A stretch of DNA of 64,000 bases. Origin: Pirellulaceae bacterium (GTDB taxonomy: Bacteria; Planctomycetota; Planctomycetia; Pirellulales; Pirellulaceae). A model generated the notes under the pieces. That model was not told where the DNA came from. It worked only from the letters and a program-made list of their open reading frames with translations, and did not search any database. The DNA lies in assembly GCA_026004795.1 (NCBI GenBank), contig BPJV01000013.1, positions 33,791-97,790 on the forward strand, in the 5' to 3' direction. Shown piece by piece: positions 47,252-56,599 of the stretch; position 1 is the first letter of the stretch; each line of letters starts with the position of its first letter. The position numbers and the translations under genes were made by a program.

Positions 47252-47687
47252 GGTACCACTCTTGTCTTTCGAGCAAAAAAGTGTCTAGCCAGAAATACCC
47301 TTCCCCACCTTGTGGGCATCGCGCCCGCCAACCTGCGCACCTTATTATTGCACTGATTGACCTGCCTCACAAACTTCGTCAACATCCCACCAGAGCTGAT
47401 CAAGCTCTTGTGGCTGACCCGTAGCATCATCGTCGCGCTGCTTATGCCATTCTAGCAACGGTAAGACTGTTGTTGCGACTAGCGGTCGCACTTACACCCG
47501 CTCGAGGAAAATCTACCTCTCGTGATGCACCTCCATCCACCAGGTCCGGCAAATGCTCCGGCGGGTTGATTGCTAGCACACGCGATGCTGTACAGATCAG
47601 GGGAATCTGGAGGGGCAAATAGCGCTACGAGGCCAACTCAGCCATCGGGCCGGTGGCATTTGATTGTTTCATGGAGGTGGATTTCCA

Positions 47688-47870
47688 ATGCGTGATACCA
47701 GCGATTCGTTCGCTTTCCGGTGCCCGCCCGGAGTCATGCGATCGAACGATTTTCGCGCGATCTCCATTTCCGACGAGCAGGCGATTCGCTTTTTGCGAAG
47801 ACGACAAGCAGCACGTAATCCTCTTGCCGGCATCAAAGCAACCGTGCGATGGCGAGATGCAGTCCCTTGA
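47688..47870 (+). CDS. Possible 60-aa small protein
   Basis: A short frame from ATG 47688 preceded by GGAGGTGG at 7-base spacing, one of the better ribosome sites in the window. The translation starts MRDTSDSFAFRCPPGVMRSN and ends in an Arg-rich helix (DEQAIRFLRRRQAARNPLAG). There is no signal peptide, membrane segment or recognised family. It could be a real small protein or the start of a decayed gene. Confidence 0.3.
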   Translation: MRDTSDSFAFRCPPGVMRSNDFRAISISDEQAIRFLRRRQAARNPLAGIKATVRWRDAVP

Positions 47871-48042
47871 CGAAAGAGAAAATCACCCACGACGCTGCGA
47901 GCAACAAATCAGAAGCTGGCCGTCTCACGCTGGGCGTACCGGAATATCGTACGGAAAGCGCCGTCTACGACTCTCGTTCTTTGGGCCGGCTCCTCTTCCC
48001 CCTTGGCCGTGGACACGATGGACACGATGCCAGATCGCGTGC

Positions 48043-48065
48043 CCCTACTGTCCTCTGCTACCGCC
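48043..48065 (+). repeat. 23-bp direct repeat, copy 2
   Basis: Exact second copy of the sequence at 46081-46103, in the same orientation, lying about 220 bp before the cytochrome gene. See copy 1 for the relationship. Confidence 0.85.
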
Positions 48066-48286
48066 ATGCTCGATTGATGCCGGGCCAGGCGGGAGGCAGC
48101 TAGAGTAAAACGGCGCAGCTTGGGAGGAGACTGCCGTTGGCGACGAGAAGGATCATGCTACCGGTTGCAGGGGGACGATGCAGAGGAAGAAAGCGTGTTC
48201 TGTGAGGGGGTAGGTGCATGATGCAGCGGTAAAAGGGACGTTTTCACCGAAAGGGAATCTCGGTGCACGGAAGGGGGAGCAATGGG

Positions 48287-50221
48287 ATGCCACAAGCAGT
48301 GGGGTACGGCATTTTGGCGGCAGGAGTTTTCCTCGCCATGCTGCTGCCAGCTTATGGCCAGCAAACCATGGCCCCGGCGCCGCAGGCGGCCGTAGTCCAC
48401 ATCGGGCTTCCCCAGCCCATTGATGAACCGTCATCCAGCCCCATCGATCTGCAGGATGCCCTCGGAGGGCTCGGGCCGGTGGCGCCCATCCGACCGCGGG
48501 AAGGACAATTGCCGGGAGCAGGCCATGGTCCAGACGAGCCTCTAGGGCGACCGACGATCCGTGGTGTCGATCCCCATGCCGAGGTTTTCGCGGAATCGCA
48601 GTATCCATCGGCCGTGACGTGCGCGAAATGCCATCGCCGGATCTACGACCAGTGGCGGGTCAGTGCGCATGCCTATGCGGCGGTCAGCCCTATGTTTCAG
48701 TGCTTCGAACAGAAAATGACCGAACTGACCCGCGGCACCGTCGGTACGTTTTGTGTGCGCTGCCATGCGCCGATCGCCATGCAGTTGAATTATCCGCGAT
48801 CCGCCTCGATGATCGATGCGCCAGCCCCGGTGCGCGAGGGCATCACCTGCGTCGCCTGCCACCGGGTAAAGTACCCGTTCGGGAAAGTCAACGGCGAACG
48901 CCGAATCGAACCTGGGCCGATTACCGACCCGGTGTACGGTGGCATCGGCGGAGAAGGAGTCGCCGCGGCGATCGCCAACAAAGATCCGTTGAAGATCAAG
49001 ACGGACGTCAACGATAAGCGTCCGGGTCAGACGATCCATCTCCAAGGGATCCGCTTTGAGCAACTGTCGCACAGCGAGTATTGTGCCCCGTGCCACCAGG
49101 TTGCCGTCCATCCTGGCATCGCGTTGGAAGTGGTGTGGGCCCAATATCGGGCAGGTCCCGCGGCCAAGAAAGGCATTCAGTGTCAGGACTGCCATATGGG
49201 TTTAGTCCCCGGCAAGCCGCTCGGATACGCCTACGGCCCCGTCGCCGAGGTGAATGGGCAGGTCGTGCATCCGATGCGCAAACAATCGAACCACTTGTTC
49301 TATGGACCAGGCAATTCCATTGCGCATCCGGGAATCTTTCCTCACAATGAGAACGCATTCCGCTGGAGCGCCGCCGCATGGCTGCATTTCGACTGGAAAA
49401 GCGGGTGGGGTACCGAGGCGTTTGAACAGGCCGTCGCTGCCGGTCAGCTCCATGTCGACTTTCCCCCACCCTGGGATTCGGTGGATGAACGACGCGCTGC
49501 GCGACGGATCATCGACGAAAACCTGCAGTTGCTCGATCTGAAAAAAGCGTCGGCCATCGCTGTCATGGAAGCCGGTTCTCACATCGATGGACCTTTCTTT
49601 GAGGCTCCTCCGCGCCGCGGCCAACCGCTTTCTTTTTACTATGAGGTGCGCAATATCAGCGAAGGGCATAACAATCCCTCAGGATCATTGGGGGCCCAAC
49701 CGCAATTGTGGCTGAACGTCGCCTTGACTGGTCCCGACGGGCGTCACCTATGGGAGTCGGGTTATTTGGATCGCCACGGTGACTTGGCCAATCAACACTC
49801 CCTGGATGTCACGTCCGGGCGCATTCCCTCGGACCGCCAGTTGTTCAACCTGCAAACGCAGTTTTTGATTACTGGGGTCAAGGGGACCGATCGCGAAATG
49901 TATCTGCCGATCAACGTGGATGTCGATCCCCTTCCTTTCCTTCGACCGGGCAACATTCCCGTTTCGGTGCTGAACCATCCGCCGCTGATCCGTATGGAGC
50001 AGAAGTCGCTACCGCCGCTGTCGTCCAAGAAAGCCCGCTATACCGTCCCCGGCGAATTGCTGCAGATGCCAGGAACCTATCGGCTCAGCGTTCGCCTGCG
50101 CAGCCGTATGGAACCGATATATTTCATGCGTTTTTGTGGAGCCACTCCCGAGATGCAGCGGCGGATGATCGAGCAGACCATCGACATCCATCCCCAGGCA
50201 GTCCAGTTCGTCGTTCCTTGA
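48287..50221 (+). CDS. Pentaheme c-type cytochrome, exported
   Basis: A 644-aa protein from ATG 48287 with GGGGGAG about 9 bases upstream (the GTG at 48263 adds 8 doubtful residues). It has a Sec signal (MPQAVGYGILAAGVFLAMLL...YG) and five CxxCH haem sites: CAKCH (112-116), CVRCH (156-160), CVACH (188-192), CAPCH (266-270) and CQDCH (299-303). The haem-binding half resembles the cytochrome c554 family of multihaem proteins. The 340-residue C-terminal half is haem-free and beta-rich. It would act outside the cytoplasmic membrane in electron transfer. The next gene, 88 bp downstream, encodes an outer-membrane-type barrel. Confidence 0.92.
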   Translation: MPQAVGYGILAAGVFLAMLLPAYGQQTMAPAPQAAVVHIGLPQPIDEPSSSPIDLQDALGGLGPVAPIRPREGQLPGAGHGPDEPLGRPTIRGVDPHAEVFAESQYPSAVTCAKCHRRIYDQWRVSAHAYAAVSPMFQCFEQKMTELTRGTVGTFCVRCHAPIAMQLNYPRSASMIDAPAPVREGITCVACHRVKYPFGKVNGERRIEPGPITDPVYGGIGGEGVAAAIANKDPLKIKTDVNDKRPGQTIHLQGIRFEQLSHSEYCAPCHQVAVHPGIALEVVWAQYRAGPAAKKGIQCQDCHMGLVPGKPLGYAYGPVAEVNGQVVHPMRKQSNHLFYGPGNSIAHPGIFPHNENAFRWSAAAWLHFDWKSGWGTEAFEQAVAAGQLHVDFPPPWDSVDERRAARRIIDENLQLLDLKKASAIAVMEAGSHIDGPFFEAPPRRGQPLSFYYEVRNISEGHNNPSGSLGAQPQLWLNVALTGPDGRHLWESGYLDRHGDLANQHSLDVTSGRIPSDRQLFNLQTQFLITGVKGTDREMYLPINVDVDPLPFLRPGNIPVSVLNHPPLIRMEQKSLPPLSSKKARYTVPGELLQMPGTYRLSVRLRSRMEPIYFMRFCGATPEMQRRMIEQTIDIHPQAVQFVVP

Positions 50222-50309
50222 GGTGGCCGCCCGGTATCCGCCCTGCCAGGTGGTTCAGGTTTTTCATTCGCTATTATTCAAAACGAAGCACGGACAAGTC
50301 ACATTCCCC

Positions 50310-52349
50310 ATGGTCGCCTACCGGACAAAACGTCGCCTGCGAGCCGTGTGGCTTGCCTTGCTGGCAGCGACTGCCGTGCCGGCCGGTGCGCAGACCGACA
50401 TGGCATCGTCCCCCATCGCCCCGTACGTCGAAGGACGCTCCCAGGCCCGCTGGCACCAGAGGTCGATGGACCCAGATCATGGTTCCTCGCCCCTGCCGGG
50501 TGGAAATCGCCGTCGTGCGGGGCTTGCCGATCTTCCGCCCCCACCGGTCGAGGCCCCTCCGGATGCCGTCCTGCAGTTGCCGGTCATCGCTCCTCCAGAC
50601 TGTTATTTTCCTCTCGACCTTCCCCGTCAAACGACCGTCACTGCAAGTCGCGCGCAGGCCGTGCTTGGACTTCCGCAACCGATTCCTCACCTCGAACCGG
50701 AACGCACCGAGACTACCCCGGCATCCCCATCGAGCTGCTCACCATCGTTGCTTGCCCTTCCCGCCACGGCAAGCGTACCGTCGACGGCAGCCCCCGCGCC
50801 GCGACGGCCACCGCCGGTTTCGTTCACTCCGCGCGACATCCGGTCTGGCGTGGCGACTCAACTCGCCTCGAACGTTCGACCAGGTGCCGGTGGGAACGAG
50901 CCGTCGCAGGCGTCTCCATCCGACACACTCCCTTTCTTTATTCCACCTCCGCAGATGCCGGTGGCCAGCGATCAGCAGGCGAGTCCTGTTCCTTATGACG
51001 CTCGTGCCTTTGCCCCGAATCCGCTGCATCCTTGCCCCAGCACTCCTGAACAAGAGATCGCCGTCTACCGAGGCAAGTTCGAAGTTCCGGTCCAGCGACC
51101 GTTGATCGAATGGTGGCGGCCGCTTTATGCCAGCGGCATATTGCCGCCGCCGCGACCATTCTTCGGCCCCACCAACCTTTCGAAACCGCACTTTTATGTT
51201 TATGGAGACTTTCGTACCGGCATCGGTGTCAATGACGCACGCGGAGATGATCGCAGCATCTGGGCGTTCCGCGCCAATCTGGACATGGACCTGCAACTGA
51301 CGGCTACCGAACGTCTTCATGCCTTCATCGGCCCCTTGGATCGGGGGGGCGATTTTACGCGCCTGGAGCTGGGCAGTCATCCACGGCTGGTCGATCGGAC
51401 CGACCTGCGACTGGACAACCTGTTTTTCGAAGGAGACCTGGGCCAGATTTGGGGAGGCCTGCAGGGGACTTATGCGCCGTTTGATCTTCCCTTCGCCGTA
51501 GGCTTCTTGCCACTGTTCTATCAGAACGGAATCTGGGCGGCTGACAACGTGATCGGGGCGGCCGTATCGATTCCGTCGCGCAACAGTCCGCGGCTGTTAT
51601 GGTCGAATTACGACGTGACCTTCTTTTGGGCCACGGACCAAGTCGATAGCGATGCCTTTCCTGGCGACCAACAGGCCGCCGAGTTTTTTGGCACCGCGTG
51701 GTTTATCGACGCCTACGACGGCTATATCGAGGCCGATTACGCATACGTTCACGATAAAGCCATCGGTGACAGAAGCTACCACAACATCTCGGTCGCCTTC
51801 ACGCGGCGTTATCTGCAACGGCTATCCAACTCGGTGCGCATCATCGCCAACGTAGGCCAATCGCTTCCCGCCGACCAGCGAACCGCCGATGGTGTGCTGT
51901 TCTTGCTAGAGAACTCGTTGATCTCGCACGCTCCCAACACCTTCGTCCCCTACTTCAATGCGTTCTATGGGCAGGGCCGGCCGCAGAGTCTGGCCCGTGC
52001 GGCGGGTGCCGGAGGCGTGCTGAACAACACGGGAATCCATTTCGAGACGGACGGATTGACCGGCTATCCGACGTTGGATTTTACAGCCAACAATACAGCC
52101 GGAGCGGCGCTTGGTTTCAATCTGCTCAGCGCCGACTTCCGGCAACAACTGGTCGTTGAGGTGGCTGGACTGGCGGCGGTGGGAAGCCCCCAGTTCCGGG
52201 CGGCGCGCGGCGATCAATACGCCGTGGGCCTACGCTACCAGCGGGCCTTGAGCAATGCCTGGCTGTTCCGCACCGATCACATGGTAGGGTGGCTGCGCAA
52301 CGACAACGATATTCGCGGATCGCGCATCGAATTGCGTTGGAAGTTCTAA
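50310..52349 (+). CDS. Outer-membrane beta-barrel protein with Pro-rich N-terminal region
   Basis: A 679-aa protein from ATG 50310 (MVAYRTKRRLRAVWLALLAA...GAQ signal peptide). The 29 extra residues of the ORF-track version are not signal-like. About residues 30-270 are Pro/Ala/Ser-rich and probably disordered. From about 290 to the end there are alternating beta strands with aromatic girdles (FYVYGDFRTGIGVND, VGLRYQRALSNAWLFRTDHM). The sequence ends in RWKF, the terminal aromatic typical of barrels inserted by BamA. The substrate is unknown. The location directly after a pentahaem cytochrome suggests a porin-cytochrome pair. A terminator hairpin overlaps its stop codon. Confidence 0.8.
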   Translation: MVAYRTKRRLRAVWLALLAATAVPAGAQTDMASSPIAPYVEGRSQARWHQRSMDPDHGSSPLPGGNRRRAGLADLPPPPVEAPPDAVLQLPVIAPPDCYFPLDLPRQTTVTASRAQAVLGLPQPIPHLEPERTETTPASPSSCSPSLLALPATASVPSTAAPAPRRPPPVSFTPRDIRSGVATQLASNVRPGAGGNEPSQASPSDTLPFFIPPPQMPVASDQQASPVPYDARAFAPNPLHPCPSTPEQEIAVYRGKFEVPVQRPLIEWWRPLYASGILPPPRPFFGPTNLSKPHFYVYGDFRTGIGVNDARGDDRSIWAFRANLDMDLQLTATERLHAFIGPLDRGGDFTRLELGSHPRLVDRTDLRLDNLFFEGDLGQIWGGLQGTYAPFDLPFAVGFLPLFYQNGIWAADNVIGAAVSIPSRNSPRLLWSNYDVTFFWATDQVDSDAFPGDQQAAEFFGTAWFIDAYDGYIEADYAYVHDKAIGDRSYHNISVAFTRRYLQRLSNSVRIIANVGQSLPADQRTADGVLFLLENSLISHAPNTFVPYFNAFYGQGRPQSLARAAGAGGVLNNTGIHFETDGLTGYPTLDFTANNTAGAALGFNLLSADFRQQLVVEVAGLAAVGSPQFRAARGDQYAVGLRYQRALSNAWLFRTDHMVGWLRNDNDIRGSRIELRWKF

Positions 52350-52367
52350 GCCCCTGAGGGCTTTCTT
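52348..52367 (+). terminator. Terminator overlapping the barrel-gene stop codon
   Basis: AAGCCC-CTGA-GGGCTT followed by TCTT: a 6-bp stem and 4-base loop beginning within the TAA stop of the outer-membrane gene. It also separates this gene from the convergent pncB, which ends at 52376. Confidence 0.55.
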
Positions 52368-52375
52368 GACCACCG

Positions 52376-53836
52376 CTAGGAAGTCGATTGGTGCGCTTCG
52401 ATCATCTCGAGACGGCGGCGATACAGCGGCTCGGACAACCCTACAGGATAGCCATGGGGATTCAATAGGCGACGCAGGGAAGGATGCAGCTGTTCGACTT
52501 GACGTCGCGCGTACTGTTGAATCTGCTCCAGCGATGGCCACGGGCCGACCAACTTGCCGTCGCGCAGCAGTGGTTGCAACAGTTCGCTCGCTTCCGCATC
52601 CGCTTCAATGACCCGGCGCCGCGTCGGATCTCCTGGATCGTAGATGACGCGGTTTGCCTCCGGGTCGTCGAGATCGTAGATCATGTCCGCCACTGCCATG
52701 CCGTTTCTGGTGAAGCGGCGGACACCCAGAACGCCAGGGATCGTCGTCTTCATCGTTTGCTCGGAGATCTTGATCCGCCGTCGCCATTGCCCCTCGGCCC
52801 CTCGCGTGGCCCCCAGCTTGTAGACCCCTCCCAGAGCCGGTTGATCGAAACTGGTAGCCAATCGCGTCCCCACACCCCACACGGTGATCGGTGCCCCTTG
52901 ATGCTTCAGACTCTCGATCGTCGCTTCGTCCAATTCATTGGAAGCGACAATGACGGCATCATGGAAACCGTGCGCATCGAGAATCTCCCGCGCGGCTTTG
53001 CTCAGATAATCCAGATCGCCCGAATCGAGGCGGATTCCCACCATGCGATGGCCGCGTGCACGCAGTTCCTCTCCCACGATGCAGGCGTGGCGCACGCCCT
53101 CGAGCGTGTCGTAAGTGTCGACCAGGAAGACGCAGTTGTTGGGTAAAGCTGCCGCATAGTGACGGAATGCTTCCAATTCATCGTCGTGGGCCATCACCCA
53201 ACTGTGAGCATGCGTTCCTTTTACCGGGATGTCGTACTTCATTCCCGCCAGCACATTGCTCGTGGCATCGCACCCGCCGACGAATGCCGCACGACTTGCC
53301 GTGACTGCCCCATCGGGCCCTTGCGCGCGGCGCAGGCCGAACTCTAGAACCTGGTCGTCTTTCCCTGCCACCTCGCGAATCCGTGCTGCCTTCGTGGCCA
53401 CCAAGGTGGGGAAGTTGATCAGGTTGAGCAGGCCGGTTTCCAACAGTTGACATTGCAAGATCGGCCCTTGGACCCGCACCATGGGAGCAAGGGGAAAAAC
53501 GGCAGTGCCCTCAGGAACGGCGTCCACGTCGCAGGTCAAGCGGAGGTCGCGCAAGTAGTGGAGGAACTTTTCCGCAAACAGCGGTCGTTGGTCATTGCCC
53601 CGCAATCGACTCAAGTATTCCAACTCGTGGTCGCGAAACCGGAAATTGGCCATCCACTGGGCCGCCGGACCGATCCCGGCTGCGATCGCATAGCCGCCGC
53701 GAAAGGGGAGGGAGCGGAAGAATTGGTGAAATACCGCTTCCTCCTCGGCACGTCCCTCGTGCCAATAGGCGTAGGCCATGGTCAACTGATACAAATCGGT
53801 CAACAATGGGGTTCCGGTCTCGGCAATCAGATCCAT
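52376..53836 (-). CDS. pncB: Nicotinate phosphoribosyltransferase
   Basis: A 486-aa enzyme of NAD salvage that joins nicotinate to PRPP with ATP use. Landmarks are [18 protein letters not shown] at the N terminus, [20 protein letters not shown], the histidine region [20 protein letters not shown] that contains the phosphorylated His, and [19 protein letters not shown]. Length fits the bacterial and planctomycete NAPRTase group. ATG 53836 is used. It is a single-gene unit convergent with the outer-membrane protein gene and divergent from an SGNH hydrolase. Confidence 0.95.
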   Translation of the reverse strand: MDLIAETGTPLLTDLYQLTMAYAYWHEGRAEEEAVFHQFFRSLPFRGGYAIAAGIGPAAQWMANFRFRDHELEYLSRLRGNDQRPLFAEKFLHYLRDLRLTCDVDAVPEGTAVFPLAPMVRVQGPILQCQLLETGLLNLINFPTLVATKAARIREVAGKDDQVLEFGLRRAQGPDGAVTASRAAFVGGCDATSNVLAGMKYDIPVKGTHAHSWVMAHDDELEAFRHYAAALPNNCVFLVDTYDTLEGVRHACIVGEELRARGHRMVGIRLDSGDLDYLSKAAREILDAHGFHDAVIVASNELDEATIESLKHQGAPITVWGVGTRLATSFDQPALGGVYKLGATRGAEGQWRRRIKISEQTMKTTIPGVLGVRRFTRNGMAVADMIYDLDDPEANRVIYDPGDPTRRRVIEADAEASELLQPLLRDGKLVGPWPSLEQIQQYARRQVEQLHPSLRRLLNPHGYPVGLSEPLYRRRLEMIEAHQSTS

Positions 53837-54007
53837 GGAATTGCTCGCCCATTACGCGGCGTCCAGATTCGGTGACTCGGCTACTCTTATGGTTATACTC
53901 TGTCGCCGAGCCTCGCTCAGCACCCACAGGGTGACGAGGCGACGCTCGCGGCGCGCGGTATGGAAAAGATCCTGTTGGCTACGTGGCATCTATTCCCTGG
54001 GGGCGAT

Positions 54008-54643
54008 ATGCGGCACATCGTCTTGCTTGGTGATTCGGTCTTGGACAATGCGGCCTACGTGCCGGCTGGTCACAGCGTTGTGGAGCATGTGCAGCGGAGG
54101 TTATCCGCCGGCGATCGCGTCACGCTGCTGGCGGTCGATGGTGCGGTCGTCGCTTCGGTGTTCGATCAGCTTGTGCAGATCCCGGAGGATGCCACCCATC
54201 TCGTACTCAGTGTGGGAGGCAACAACGCGTTGGCTATTGCGGGGACTACGCTGTCGACGAGTTGTTCTACGGTGCGGGAGGCCTTGGCGGCGCTGGGGCA
54301 GCAGATTGCCTTGTTCGCTGCTGACTATGCGAGGTTATTGAGCGAATTGGGGCGGCGACGCCTACCGCTGACGGCTTGCACGATTTACGATTCAGTTCCC
54401 GGACTGGACGAGGCAGAGAAGGTGGGGCTTTCGGCCATCAACGGTCTCATTCTCCGCCTTGCCTTCGCGGCTGGTGTCGATCTCTTGGACCTGCGTCTGC
54501 TGTGCCAAGAGCCGGACGATTATGCCGACTGCTCACCGATCGAACCGTCCAGCCAGGGTGGAGAGAAGATAGCATCGGCCATCGACCGTCTCACCGCCGG
54601 CGATGCAGCGGACGTAGGCGTTTGGTGCCGAGTACCACGGTAA
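54008..54643 (+). CDS. SGNH/GDSL-type hydrolase, small
   Basis: A 211-aa cytoplasmic-looking esterase/lipase-like protein from ATG 54008, where the SGNH domain begins (MRHIVLLGDSVLDNAAYV) with GGGGGCG just upstream; ATG 53960 is the longer alternative. Block I Ser lies in LLGDSVLDN and block III in LSVGGNNALAIAG (GxN). ITACTIYDSVPG-like middle strands are also visible (LTACTIYDSVPG). A canonical DxxH block V is not obvious (the region reads CSPIEPSSQGGEKIA), where Pro-Ile-Glu-Pro-Ser takes the usual place of D-x-x-H-P. Catalysis may therefore differ. It begins a run of same-strand genes ending with proC, fmt and beyond. Confidence 0.82.
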   Translation: MRHIVLLGDSVLDNAAYVPAGHSVVEHVQRRLSAGDRVTLLAVDGAVVASVFDQLVQIPEDATHLVLSVGGNNALAIAGTTLSTSCSTVREALAALGQQIALFAADYARLLSELGRRRLPLTACTIYDSVPGLDEAEKVGLSAINGLILRLAFAAGVDLLDLRLLCQEPDDYADCSPIEPSSQGGEKIASAIDRLTAGDAADVGVWCRVPR

Positions 54644-54707
54644 GCGATCGTCGGGCGTCTGGACCGCCTGACCGTAGAAGGACGCAACCTTGAGTGGAGG
54701 TGGAACG

Positions 54708-55529
54708 TTGTCGGAGTTGAAACAACTAGGTATCGTCGGCGGTGGCCAAATGGCCCAGGCCCTGTTGGGCGGAGCAGTGAAATCGGGGATCCTCAAGGTC
54801 GCCGACGTGTTGGTCGCGGAGCCCGATGCGTCGCGCCGCACGGTCCTGCAGGAGCAGTTTCCTGGCCTCCAAACCGTCGATGATGCTGAGAAGTTGGCCG
54901 AGCGATGTGCCCGCTTGCTGCTGGCGGTGAAGCCGCAGGTGCTAAGGGCGATTGGCAGCGACATCGGCCGGTGGTTGCCTCCCGAGAGGCTTGTGATTTC
55001 CATCGCTGCCGGGGTGTCCCTGGATGAATTGTGCAATCTATTGAAAACCAGGCAAGTAATTCGCGTCATGCCGAACACACCCTGCCTGGTGGGAGCCGGG
55101 GCCAGCGCGATGGCCGCCACCGCGGAGGTAAACGCCGACGACCTTCAATGGACGGAACAATTGTTGCAATCGATGGGTATGGTAGTCCGTGTGCCCGATT
55201 CCTTGATGCATGCAGTCACTGGTCTTTCCGGTTCCGGACCTGCCTATCTGTATCTCGTCATTGAGGCGTTGAGCGATGGGGGCGTGGCCAGCGGCTTGCC
55301 CCGCGCTACGGCTTTGCAATTGGCTGCACAAACCGTCTGGGGGGCGGCGCAGATGGTAATGCAGTCCGGACGCCATCCGGGGGAGTTGAAAGATCAGGTC
55401 ACTAGCCCGGGAGGCACGACCATCGCCGGCCTGCAGGTCTTGGAACAGCGAGCGATACGTAGCGCCTTGATCGATGCCGTATGCCAGGCGGCTCGACGAA
55501 GCAAGGAATTGTCCTCGCCAAACTCCTGA
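54708..55529 (+). CDS. proC: Pyrroline-5-carboxylate reductase
   Basis: A 273-aa enzyme for the last step of proline synthesis. I start at TTG 54708 because GGAGG lies 7 bases before it; the ORF-track TTG at 54690 precedes that ribosome site. The NAD(P)-binding motif is LGIVGGGQMAQALLGG, followed by VRVMPNTPCLVGAGASAM and the family signature LSGSGPAYLYLVIEAL. DQVTSPGGTTIAGLQVLE completes the active site. Length is typical. The glutamate kinase gene proB lies 31 kb away, so the proline pathway is scattered. fmt begins 31 bp downstream. Confidence 0.96.
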   Translation: MSELKQLGIVGGGQMAQALLGGAVKSGILKVADVLVAEPDASRRTVLQEQFPGLQTVDDAEKLAERCARLLLAVKPQVLRAIGSDIGRWLPPERLVISIAAGVSLDELCNLLKTRQVIRVMPNTPCLVGAGASAMAATAEVNADDLQWTEQLLQSMGMVVRVPDSLMHAVTGLSGSGPAYLYLVIEALSDGGVASGLPRATALQLAAQTVWGAAQMVMQSGRHPGELKDQVTSPGGTTIAGLQVLEQRAIRSALIDAVCQAARRSKELSSPNS

Positions 55530-55560
55530 GTGCGACACGAACTCTGTCGATGGGAATTCG

Positions 55561-56599
55561 ATGAACACGATGAATATTGTGGTGATGGGTACCGGCCCAT
55601 TTGCCGTCCCGGCACTGGAAAAATTGGCTGCGTCAGGGCATCGCATTGTTTTATGCGTTACCCGTCCGGTGCCCGAACCACTCCTGAAGAAACTGCCACC
55701 GCGTCCCGTGTGGGAATGGGCCACCAGGCGGGGAACCGAATTGTTCGAACCGCCATCGATCAATGCTCCTGAGGCCATCGATCGCCTGCGCTCAACTGCC
55801 GCCGACCTGCTGTTCGTCTGCGATTACGGGCAGATTCTCAGTACAGCATGTCTGGAGGCGGCACGACTGGGGGGGGGTCAACTTGCACGGTTCGCTCCTG
55901 CCGCGGCATCGCGGTGCCGCGCCAGTCCAATGGACGCTACTGCGCGGCGACCCTGTGGCCGGTGTCAGCGTGATTCACATGACTCCTCGTCTAGATGCAG
56001 GGCCGATCTTGGCGACGGCCAGTACGCCTGTACAACCAGATGAAACGGCAGCGGAGTTGGAACCGCGCCTCGCGCAGTTGGGAGCGGACATCACGTTGCC
56101 GGCCATCGAATTGCTCGCTGATTGGGATGGCCGGCTGCCGATCGGCACGCCTCAAGATTCACTGCTGGTCAGTCGGGCACCACGATTCGAGAAACGCCAT
56201 GGCCAACTCGATTTTCGCCTGCCGGCGCGCTACCTGAGCCGGCTGGTCCAGGCGGTGCAACCCTGGCCGGGAGCCTACGCCGAACTGCGGCTTGCACCGC
56301 ACAAACAACTGCGCGTGATCGTGCGTCGTTCCCGCTGGTCCGAGCACGCCCTCGAGGGCGCACCAGGAACCGTTCGGCTGTTGACGGGGGAGCAGTTGCC
56401 ATGGGGCGCCGATGAACGCTGGAAGAGCGCGTTGGCCGTGGCGACCGGTCGCGGGAGTTTCTACATCCTGGAGGTGCAGCCTGCTGGTAAGCGGACGATG
56501 ACCGCTGCCGAGTTTGCCCGCGGACATGCCCTCGATGAGGCCCATTTCTTGCTTCCCGAACCACCTGTTGTTCCCCTCGTTGACGATGACGAAGGTTAA
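55561..56599 (+). pseudogene. fmt: Methionyl-tRNA formyltransferase, split by an apparent +1 frameshift
   Basis: This gene formylates initiator Met-tRNA. Two frames (55561-56043 and about 55763-56599) become one 345-aa Fmt if one G is removed from the G9 run at 55869-55877, restoring LGGVNLHGSLLPRHRGAAPV, the near-invariant Fmt motif with the catalytic Asn and His. The start is ATG 55561 (MNTMNIVVMGTGPFAVPALE). The C-terminal OB-like domain (RLLTGEQLPWG, GSFYILEVQPAGKRTMTAAE) is complete. Because fmt is normally conserved in bacteria, a base-calling error in the homopolymer is the simplest explanation, though real loss or slippage is possible. Confidence 0.9.

Larger units (their letters stand above)
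47252..48286. other. Gene-poor kilobase with repeat copy and possible remnants
   Basis: About 1 kb with no recognised full gene. A plus-strand frame interrupted by one stop (ANLRTLLLH, then LTCLTNFVNIPPELIKLLWL to about 47454) reads like a protein remnant but matches nothing I can name. It also holds a 60-codon frame with a good ribosome site (listed separately) and the second copy of the 23-bp direct repeat (48043-48065). Confidence 0.4.

Noticed and set aside
54690-54707. TTG 54690 as the proC start
   Set aside because: It lies upstream of and includes the GGAGG ribosome site; TTG 54708 has proper spacing.
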